A model generated the notes under the pieces. The model saw only the letters and a program-made list of their open reading frames with translations. It was not told where the DNA came from and ran no database searches. A DNA stretch of 64,000 nucleotides from Chenopodium formosanum (lineage: Eukaryota > Streptophyta > Magnoliopsida > Caryophyllales > Amaranthaceae), in the NCBI GenBank assembly GCA_024500155.1, contig CM044868.1, positions 39,194,165-39,258,164 on the forward strand. Direction: 5' to 3'. Made by a program: the position numbers and the translations under genes. Below, one piece after another: positions 55,553-64,000 of this stretch (position 1 is the first letter of the stretch; each line of letters begins with the position of its first letter).

Positions 55553-57167
55553 TGTTAGGGTGTATTAGGATTTGAATTCCTGACTGTTTGGGAGACCTTG
55601 AATTAGAAATGATACTCTCATCACGCTTTTTTATAAGAAACAAGTAGGGAGTTGCCAATGAGTTTTAGGAAAACTCATAAACCTCGTTCATGCCTTTCTC
55701 CCATGTGGAGTTCATGGGATAATTAGCACGAATCGTAAGTTTACCCATGCCGAAATTGGTCTACATAAACAAGAAATGAGTTCGGGAGCAAAGGTACTAA
55801 AATAACGTTCATTTTAGGGAGAAATCACTATTCTAGCCCCTAGTGCGGCCTCTACTAGCTTTTCCTTTTTTACAATTTCATCACCAAACAATATATACAA
55901 TGCGATACCTAAAACTAAGCTACTTGATTTTATTTGCGCATATTAATCATGTAGGAATTACATTGCAAAAGTCATTATTCTTATTTAATCAATATTCATG
56001 AAAGAACAATAAATAAACATTATTCGCCTTGTCTTAAGTGATAAAACAACAATTAGTTATTCAAATTCTAGTCTTGATTAACGAAAGAGTACAATGTGAA
56101 TTAATTAACTAAAAGTTTGTTTAAAGTGATCAAATAACACTATTTATTTAATTAAAGTTATGTAAACAATAAAGGAAAAATGATTTATCTAAGTGCTCAC
56201 GAAGCTAACTGTTCTTCTTTTATGTTAAATCTCCGTTTAATGTGTTTATGTACATTATTTCTTCTTTGTACCTTCAAGAGCTTCAATGGATGGATTAGGG
56301 TTGAAGAGTAGTTTGGAAGGAAGAGGGAAAAGTAGTATGATAGTAAGAGAAGGTGAGAGATTAGGGTTTTGTGAATACTAGGTTTTTAATTCTAGATTTT
56401 CGGTCCCTGTAATGCTGAACGAAGACCCTATTTATAGGCGTAGGGATCTTGGTTCAGGGTTTTAGAGTCGCGCCGTCAGGTGGCGCGCGCAACTCTCAGA
56501 GTCGCGCTGGGTGCCGCGTGCATCTCAATGAGTCGCGCGCGCCAATAAGTTGCGCTGGTTTGCGGTTTGCCTTATACGAAAGTGCGTTTTAAAACTTCTA
56601 TAACTATTGATTGCGGAGTCGGATTAAGGTGTGTGAGATATCATTGGAAATCTATAAATGTCTACTTTCCAATGCCATTAAAATTAGGTTAAAATATTTT
56701 ATGGATAAAATGTTATGGCCGTTAGAGTGCAAGGGTGTCGGTTTTAGGGCTCAGTTTAGTTGATAATAACTTCTTCGTTTTAGCTCGGAATTGGGCTTAT
56801 AATATACCGTTAGAAATCTATTTAAAAGGGATATCCATCTGTATTGGGCTTGAATGGAAATCTAATGTTTGGTTCATCTATTGGGCTCGGTTTTTCAACA
56901 ATGTAGGTTCCATTTGATCCAATCATTGCATTTGACGCATTTGGGTCCGTATAAATCAAATAAAAAAAATGTATGAACATGTTTTAGTCCTAATTATTAA
57001 TTGGACAAGGCTCTAAGATAAATTGGTTTCAAATATGAGTTTTAACTTACTTCATTATTCGTTTCATAGTCCATAAACATTTCAACTTTGATCTAACATG
57101 AAGAACAAATGTTTCTAACATCATCGCACTTCCTTTCGGGACAAGAGGCCAAAAGTAGGTGTCTACA
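55553..57167 (-). mobile_element. LTR of a further family, minus strand, probably solo
   Basis: The reverse complement starts TGTAGACACCTACTTTTGGC and ends CCTAATACACCCTAACA, about 1.6 kb, with the AGGAAAACTCATAAACCTC block that resembles the Tat LTR ends. On the minus strand it has a TATA box, CCTATAAATAGGG (56427-56438), and upstream of it an array of GAGTCGCGCG motifs (56465-56557). No interior sequence is attached on either side. I could not find a 5-bp duplication (flanks ACACT and CATAC), so ends may be off by a few bases. Confidence 0.6.
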
Positions 57168-58807
57168 CATACATGGATCGTTAAATTATTGATGAGAAGC
57201 TTTAATTTTCAAAAGACTTGAGCGGATTTGGTTGAAAGGAAACGACCAAGTAGATGGTCCGGAGTGAAACCGAGCAACGAACAGCAGCAGCGACTGTAGC
57301 ACCAGACGACAACTTTGTCGTGAGGCACTAAAGCTTGTCTCCTGGCGACAGAGCAAATTACTGGCGACATTATGCACTAGCGCACGTTGGTATGGGAACA
57401 AGATATGTAGCCCCCATATTAGATTATGCGGACCTCATGCAATAATTTTCGGGTTCCTTGGTACGCCCGTTAGCCCCTATAAGCAAATTAACATGATTAG
57501 TAGTCAGCATGATTACAATCGCAGTAAGTGATCACCAGATGACGATCATATCGAATGAACAACTTTTGACACCTTTGATTAGCAGTCAGCCCGATTACGG
57601 TCTTGATTGATGATCGGCCTGATGACGATCAAATTATTGATTGCATATTGATTTAGCGAATTTGAAAACTAATTTAATTAGTGATTGATTGTAATCACAA
57701 AAGGTTCCTAGGATTGAGATTTCTACAGAGATTGACTTCGAGATCGAATTATCTTAAGATAAGGTTCTTCCCAAAGCTAGAAAGGTTGATTACTCCTAAA
57801 AGTAAAGACAAGAAGATTTGAAAATTCAAGATGAAGAAGCTTTCAATAGGAGGCTTTAATATTAAAAGAGTCTCTTGCTTGGATTTGAGAAGGATGGTTT
57901 GAGATGAAACAACCTTCGATAGCTTTCACTATGATTCAGGAGGTTATTATTTGATTTGAGAAAAGAACGATTTGAGATAAAGCAGTTTTTGATATCTTTC
58001 ACTAAGATGGTGGAAATTATCAAATGGATTTGAGAAGATGGCACGAGATGGGCGATATTCGACGACGTTCGCTAAGATTGAGGAGGTTGTCACCTAGATT
58101 TGAGAAGATGGACAAGATGGGCAGTCTTCGACGACGTTCGCTAAGATTGAGGAGGTTGTCACCTAGATTTGAGAAGATGGACAAGATGGGCAGTCTTCGA
58201 CGACGTTCGCTAAGATTGAGGAGGTTGTCACCTAGATTTGAGAAGATAGCACGAGATGGGCGGTCTTCGACATCGTTCACTAAGATTGTGGAGGTTGTCA
58301 CCTTGATTTGAGAAGAACGGTTCGTGATGAGGCGGTCTTCAATGACATTCGCTATGATTGGGGAAGTTGTCACCATGATTCAAAAAAAATCTCTAGATGT
58401 AGCAGCATTGATCGATGATGTTCCTCAAGATGTGGAAGGTTGTCAAAAAACAAGAGGTGACTATAAGCAGAGTTATCTTCGATCGTATTCCCTAGGATGT
58501 GGAAGATGGTCATAAAACAACGGAAATTAGAAGGCAACTACAAGCGGAGTAGTGTTCAGGCGATATCTCCTAGCTTGAGGAAGATCGTCAAACAAAATCG
58601 ATTACTTCAAAGGTGTGTTCTCAACGGTGCAAGATACGCGTTTCTTGAATCTCTTATCTCTTTAACTAACGCTAGTTTGCGGGTATTGGCGTTACAAGAA
58701 TGATATAGGATTGCAGAACGTTCTGAATCATTCTCTGTCCCTATCGCTACTTGGACTTTTGTTTTTGAAACATGCGTTTCTCCAAACTCAGTCAAAGTAG
58801 GGGCTTC
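57168..58807 (+). other. Tat 3' trailer with polypurine tract
   Basis: Homologous to 14670-15748 of El1: the start (GCGGATTTGGTTGA...AACGACCAA) matches 14690, a GC motif island lies at about 57295-57375, and the GGTTCCTTGGTACGCC block follows. Its end CAGTCAAAGTAGGGGCTTC is the polypurine region of the LTR at 58808. It includes the ~69-bp minisatellite. It may be the 3' end of El2, whose LTR is very similar to the LTR at 58808, or of an unseen element. Confidence 0.7.
57886..58447 (+). repeat. ~69-bp minisatellite, about eight units
   Basis: Units start with GATTTGAGAAGATGG and contain TTCGACGACGTTCGCTAAG and GAGGAGGTTGTCACC. The middle three (about 58024-58230) are almost identical with an exact 69-bp period; outer units vary from 69 to 74 bp and are diverged. 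Because 69 is divisible by three the array opens a frame with a 23-residue arginine-rich repeat (58024-58311), which I take as a by-product. Confidence 0.88.
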
Positions 58808-60140
58808 TATAGACACCCAAATGTGTCTCCCCAAGACTACCCAAGTGATGAATACCTTTCACGTCATTTGATTATTGAACGAAATGAAAGTGTGAAAAGT
58901 CTAGTGATGTGGATGTATTTTTTATTAAAAAAATCTCTCTTTCTGTTTTCAAAATATTTCTTTTCTTACTCTATTTATGAAAATAGCCTGTCCAATTTAG
59001 TTTGGTCCTTGATAAGGGTCCAATAATAGTGTAGTTAGTTTGGGCTCGAAAAGAGCTTTCCAACAACATATTATAAGCCTAATTCCGATGAATATTGAGG
59101 AAGTTATGGTTTAAATTAGATTAGGCCCAATGATTTTACATGTGGCCCAATGATCTAAAGAAGGGCCTATTAATTATTATTCCTTAAGTTCAGATTTATT
59201 TTAATCTTCTAGAAATATCTAGAAGGTTCTTTTTCAATTATAATAAGATTAGGATTATTAATTATATTTCAAAGAGTTTTATTTTAAATAAAATATGTGA
59301 TTTGTCACAAATATGATTTTAATCTGCTTAACGTGGAACTAGCCGTTTAATCGAATTAAGAAGATGATTTCGCGTATAAAGCGCGTTTTAATGTTGACTT
59401 AGAGTGAGACGACAAAGCTGTCGCCTGGCGCTGTCCCTGTCGTCTAGCGCTAACTCATGTCGTTGGCGACAGGAGATATTTTATTCTGAATAAGACTTGA
59501 TTTGATTCCGAGCTATTTTTTCAATAAATTGGGGTCTTATCTCTCCGATATTATCATTCTCAACCATCATCTCTCTATATTCTCTCTCAAAAAGCTAGAA
59601 GCTTTCTATTTCTCTATTCTTTTTCTGAACCTTCCCTCTCTCATAATTCCTCATACATTAGTTCTAGACACACCTAGCCAAGTTTTAAATTGCCTTCGCC
59701 CTAGGCGTGAAATGTTTTATATTACTGAGGGTTTGGTCCTAAATCCCTATTTTCAATTATTTAATTTAATTGTTTATTATTTTCCTTGAAGTTACTAACG
59801 CGTGTACTTTGTTATTAGGAAAATATACGAGGCATCGAATTAAGTAATTGCTTTATTTTTGATATAGAAATCATGTTTAGATTATTTTATTGATTCCTAG
59901 TATCATGTTAGGATGATGTATTGCTTCCTAATATCATGTTTAGGATTAACTAAAATTTCTAATATCACGTATGTTTTTATCATGCTTTGTATTTCTTTTC
60001 TTCTATCATGTTAGTATCATGGTAGGGCTAAAGCTTTGATCTTAAATGCTTAGTGACATGCTTGGGTGATTATTAATCTTGCTGGTATCATGCCTAGGAT
60101 TTTGCTGTTATTGTTATGCTTTGAGATTGAGAATATTATG

Positions 60141-60182
<42 letters not shown>

Positions 60183-60301
60183 GCTTGATATTATTATTTT
60201 TATTGCTTGATCACACCTTTTACACATGTTTAAAGGGAATTTGTATATGTAATCACGCTTAATAAGATAATTAATAATCTTGTTTAGGCTAATATGATTA
60301 T
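58808..60301 (+). mobile_element. Tat 3' LTR, interrupted
   Basis: It begins TATAGACACCCAAATGTG (TG mutated to TA) after the polypurine tract and follows the El2 5' LTR closely (ATTTGATTATTGAACGAA, later CTCAAAAAGCTAGAAGCTTT). The motif island is at 59405-59470 and a decayed TATA (CAATAAATTGGGG) near 59521. It ends at TAATATGATTAT, 60301, where another LTR starts, and does not resume in the window. Confidence 0.85.
60140..60182 (+). repeat. (ATT)n microsatellite
   Basis: Fourteen or so ATT units in the LTR at the position where the El2 and El4 LTRs also have ATT/ATA-rich runs; El4 is broken at this site. Confidence 0.9.
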
Positions 60302-61409
60302 TGTAGACACCCATTTGTGTCTCCCCAAAACCAAACCCAGTGATGAGTATCTTTCGCGTCGAATCATAATCGAATGAAGTGAAAGTGTGGAAAGTTTAGT
60401 GTTGCGGATAGTTTTAATTTCTTTTCTCTTCTCTGTGTTTTTGAAAACTTATTTTAAGAAAACAGTCAATCCAATTTGGTTTGTCCATGATATGGGTCCA
60501 ATAATAGTGTAGTTGGATAGGGCTTGACAAGAGCTTTCCAACGATATATTATCAGCCCAATTCCGATGAATATTGAGGAAGTTATGGCCAATTTACTATA
60601 CTGGGCCCGGTTTGAGCCTTATATGCAGCCCAATGATCTAGGGGAGGGCCTAATATAGATTTATCATTCCTAATGCAATTAGGAATGGTTTTAGTCTTCT
60701 AGATTCTTCTAGAAGGTTCTTTTCATTCCTAATTCAATTAGCATTGATAAATTGACTTTTGTTGACTTTTCAGAGTTTTAATTAAAATCAATGAACGTTT
60801 TTTGAGGAAGATACGATTTTATCCTCCTTTACGGCAGTTTCTATCTGATTTTAAGAAAACGCGTGAATTTCTAAATCAGCGCCAAACGCCAGCTGTAGCG
60901 CTTGGCGCTAATGTTGGCGTCTAGCGCCAATAGCCAGCGTTGGCGCCAACATCGTTTTATGTGCGCCAGAACTATGTTTTAATATTTTATCTTTTTGGCT
61001 GATTTTCTCTATAAATAACGTGCTAAAAACTCCGTTTTCAATAACCAATTTTCATTCACCTACAATCATCAATTCTTATTTTCACCAACTATCATCAAGA
61101 TTTTCTTGATTACTCTCTTTCTCTCTCTTTTCTAAACTAGCTTTTCTCAAATACAAAATTCCGCATTCATTAGATCTAGAAATACCTAGCCATATTCGAA
61201 GTTGTCTTCGCCCTAGACGTGAAAGGTTTTTATTTCTGAGGGTTTGGTCCCAAATCTCTATTTCAATAATTATTTAATTTAATTGTTTTTCTTATTATTT
61301 TCCTTGAAGTTACTAACGCGTGTATTTTGTTATCAGAAAGAGGTACGAGGCATCAAAGTAAGTACTTTAATGGTTTTTATTGATGTTATGCTATAGAGTA
61401 CATGCTTAG
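60302..61409 (+). mobile_element. Tat LTR of the El1 subfamily, interrupted by El7
   Basis: It starts TGTAGACACCCATTTGTG and matches the El1 LTR (AATCATAATCGAATGAAGTG block). The GGCGCC motif island lies at 60875-60965 (AGCGCTTGGCGCTAATG...) and TATA box CTCTATAAATAACG at 61007-61020. El7 begins at 61410, so the rest of the LTR lies outside the window or is lost. Confidence 0.85.
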
Positions 61410-61899
61410 TGTTTAGGGTAATTTTACCCCGCCACGTGGTCCAATCAGAGGATGACACGTGTCAGCCTCAGGATGGCCCAAAGTGGACCAATCCCTGCTT
61501 GACACGTGTCACTCCAGAAATTAAGGGAAAAAGGCGGCCTTCAGGCCCAAATCCCGAGAAAGCCGCAAAACGGCGCGACCCACCAATGATTAGGGTTCAG
61601 TGATCTAATCAGGGGCACAATTCCCAAAGACCCTATAAATAGGGAGATGTCCCTCTTTTTGAGGGAACGTTTTACCATTTATTACACTTGCATTCTCTCA
61701 CATAAGAGAAACACCTGAGCTTGGAATCCGAGCAGATACCCACCTAAATTTCCGTTCTCTGTATTCCTTCTCAAGTTACTAACTTGACCGTCGGAGGCGG
61801 AGCTCCAACCACCCGGAGTCTCCGTTATTTTGCAGGTACAGCTCAGCCGGATCAGACTTCGTGTTGTAACTCTCTCGAGGGACAAAAACACCCAAAACA
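61410..61899 (+). repeat. El7 5' LTR
   Basis: 490 bp from TGTTTAGGGTAATTTTACCC to ACCCAAAACA. The G-box sites are at 61432-61439 (CCACGTGG) and 61454-61463 (GACACGTGTC), with a third GACACGTGTC near 61500-61509; the TATA box CCTATAAATAGGG is at 61632-61644. The middle of the LTR differs from El3 more than its ends. Confidence 0.92.
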
Positions 61900-61901
61900 T
61901 T

Positions 61902-61919
61902 TGGCGCCGTCTGTGGGGA
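61902..61919 (+). other. El7 primer binding site
   Basis: TGGCGCCGTCTGTGGGGA, identical to the El3 site. Confidence 0.75.
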
Positions 61920-61932
61920 GAGTACCTCGAAG

Positions 61933-64000
61933 ATGGTTTAAGAGTCTGTACCGCCCCCTAACCGTCCGAGCGATGACCCAGAAGTCTTTACAGACCATGA
62001 AGATGAGGATCTTCAGGTCGAAACCTTTACAGCCAATGATGGCTCTCTCATAACCAAGCGCATCCGGCCCAAAGACACTCTGGAGCGGGATGCCTCCCAG
62101 GCGGGTACAAACCGACCCTCTGGGCAGCCGGAAGGGGAAACCCAAACGGCCGCAGAATCAGCCCCTGGTACCCGGGACGAACTCATGAGGTTCATGACAA
62201 GTTTCAAGGGTGAAATTAAAGAGTTGATCACCCAAAGCTGGGCTGGCCCGAATAAAGGTCAGTCGGCGAAGAATACTCCTCTGGAGAAGGGGAAGTCAGT
62301 CAGAGACCGGCAGCCAACTCCTCATCCAAAGGAGAAGGCAGCCGGGACCATTGATTGGTCAAAGATTCTCCTTCCTAAGAGGAACAACAACACCCGTCGG
62401 ACTCAACAGCCGGTGGGAAACAAAAAATCAACTCTTGATGCCCGGGAGATCATCAACCGGAAGAGAAACCAATCGCTGTCTGAGTCGGCTTCAACGTCGA
62501 ACTTTCCAGACAGCTTCAACAACATTTCTGCAGGGAGTGCAACCTCCTTGCATGAGAGCCAGACAGGCGGAAATACCGTCCATTCTGGCCCTCACATGAT
62601 TGGAGCTGTACCGTATGTGCCTACTCAGGCTTACGGATAGTATCCCCCTCACTTTATGCAGCCGACCTTCTTTGGAGGTCAGGCGACATATCCAAATATC
62701 CAGCCATTGGACTGGCAGCTTCGTCTACTGCGCCTGGGTGAACAGCCTTCTGCGTTCACCCGGGAGATAACCGAGGCGGCCCAGCCAGCCAAGGTTAAGA
62801 ATGTATTGGTTGGTACCTATGATGGTACCACCAATCCGAAAGACCACCTCATGGCATACACCAACCTCATGTATCTGCAGGGGTTGGATGATGCCACTTG
62901 GTGTCGGTGCTTCCCGGCTACATTGAAGGGCATTGCCCAACATTGGTTTGGTAATCTGCCAGCCGGGTCCATCGATAGTTTCAGGAAGCTCGCCTTCCTA
63001 TTTGCTTCCAACTTCTCAATGAAAATCCCTGTTAAGAAAACAAGCCTTGATTTGAGCACTGTTAAGCAGGGAGAGAGAGAAGGGTTGCGCTCATATGTCA
63101 GGTGGTTCACTCTGATCAGAATTCAAATTCAGGGACTGTCTGATGAGGTAGCTTTTACAGACTTTTTCAAGGGTCTGAGAGACGGGTCGACCTTTAAGTT
63201 CGACCTAGTCAGAAAAGGAGCTTTCACCCTACAGGCGGCCCCGAGGGAGGCGGAAAGCTACATTCAAGCTACCGACCTCTGCTCGCCTGGTAACCAGTCG
63301 GACTCCAAAAAGTCCGACAAACAGAAAGACAGCCGGTCAGCTCAGCCGGCCAAAAATAAAGAAGAGAGCAAGAAAAGAAAAGAAATCTGGGCGGTTAATG
63401 ACTCTGATCAGCCGTCCCAGAAGAAAAAGAAAGAGTTTAAACCGTACGTCCCCAAGTACGAGTTTAATAAAGACTGCAACTCCATCCTCATGGAGGTAAA
63501 GGACCGACTGTCCATTGAGAAGTCGAATCCTATGAAGAGTTCTGTCCAATCACGGAACAAAAATAAATTCTGTCAGTTCCATGAGGAGGTCGGCCATGAT
63601 ACCAACGACTGCTTTAGTCTTCAGCGGGCGTTGGACCGTCTGGCTGACAAAGGGCTGTTGAAGTCCTACATTTCTAAGTCCCCAGCCGGGGCAAAAAAGA
63701 AAAACAAGGGTCAGTCCTCCAAGACTACCCCCCAGCCTGCTAGTAGCTCGGATACCGACAAGGAGCCGGTCTACACAATAGTAGGTGGGTTCTCATGTGG
63801 TGGCCCTACCATCCGGGGCACCAAGAGCCATCTTCGAAAGATGGACAAGGATGAGGATGAGCAGGCGTCTGCAAGCACCTCCTTCCCAGACGTCTTGATT
63901 ACTGAGAAGGACAGGGGCAGTGTCCGCCGTCCGCATGATGACCCGGTCGTCATTGAATGTAAGGTTGCCAACCATCTAGTTGGAAGAATCCTTATTGACA
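61933..64000 (+). pseudogene. gag: El7 gag and start of protease, nearly open, runs off the window
   Basis: From ATG at 61933 one frame runs to the window end with two stops only: TAA at codon 3 (CAA in El3) and TAG at 62638 (CAG in El3). From 62641 it is open for the remaining 453 codons. Capsid motifs are VGTYDGTTNPKDHLMAYTN, ATLKGIAQHWFGNLPAGSI and FTDFFKGLRDGSTFKFDL. A lysine-rich linker precedes the zinc motif CQFHEEVGHDTNDCFSLQRAL (about 63570-63640). FSCGGPTIRGTKSHLRKM then leads to the protease, cut at RILID just before the catalytic DTG. The pattern confirms gag and protease in one frame for this family. Confidence 0.88.

Larger units (their letters stand above)
61410..64000 (+). mobile_element. 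El7: 5' end of a Tat element of the El3 family
   Basis: LTR, PBS and gag through the start of protease are present and the window ends within protease. The sequence is close to El3 but has far fewer defects, so it is either younger or better preserved. It inserted in the LTR at 60302. Confidence 0.9.

Noticed and set aside
58024..58311. Open frame with a 23-residue arginine-rich repeat
   Set aside because: The frame exists because the 69-bp minisatellite period is divisible by three; codon bias is absent, the reverse strand is open as well, and outer units break the frame.

Overview
The window is intergenic repeat sequence from a flowering plant, most likely one with a large retrotransposon-rich genome. 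I found no host gene, rRNA or tRNA gene. Nearly everything can be assigned to long terminal repeat (LTR) retrotransposons of the Ty3/gypsy superfamily (mostly the Tat lineage, one chromovirus-like) and to three CACTA-type DNA transposons with 3-bp target duplications. Every coding region I read is broken by stops, frameshifts or insertions, or runs off the edge. The exact species cannot be told from the sequence. I use local names (El1 to El7) for the elements.

Layout. 1-343 is AT-rich flank. 344-1481 is the 5' part of an old Tat LTR (LTR-0). El2 starts inside it at 1482; its 5' LTR is split into three pieces (1482-1929, 17634-19051, 32055-32099) by two later insertions. The first insertion is El1 (1930-17633, TSD ATTAG), a complete 15.7-kb Ogre/Tat-like element. 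It has 1.9-kb LTRs, gag, protease, RT, two RNase H domains and integrase, plus an antisense intron-containing plant-mobile-domain pseudogene before the 3' trailer. Its 5' LTR carries a ~1-kb foldback element. The second insertion is El3 (19052-32054), a 13-kb Tat element with 488-bp LTRs and an antisense intron-containing gene of the 'putative gypsy-type transposon' (Transposase_28-like) family. CACTA1 (26465-28189) sits in its trailer.

After the PBS of El2 (32106) comes a leader, a gag gene with no pol behind it, and then El4 (35148-46655, minus strand). El4 is a second gag-only element with the same gag-to-trailer junction, a large inverted repeat beside its 3' LTR, and CACTA2 (37521-42853) inserted in one arm of that repeat. 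The 5' LTR of El4 is cut within an ATA microsatellite and joined to El5 (46656-54817), a 5'-truncated chromovirus-like element whose pol frame is split by CACTA3 (47309-53053). Then follow a putative El5 LTR, a minus-strand LTR of another family (55553-57167), a Tat 3' trailer with a ~69-bp minisatellite, and a Tat 3' LTR (58808-60301). Another Tat LTR (60302-61409) interrupts that one, and El7 (61410 to the window end), a young relative of El3 with a nearly open gag-pro frame, interrupts it in turn.

Two patterns stand out. First, El1 and El3 both place a gene in antisense, with GT-AG introns, between integrase and 3' LTR, but the two genes belong to different families. Second, in each element the presumed antisense promoter carries the same kind of cis motif as that element's own LTR promoter: GGCGCC/GTCGTC islands in El1 and ACGT-core G-boxes in El3. 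This suggests that the antisense gene is a co-regulated part of the element and not a passenger. All alignments and identities were made by eye.
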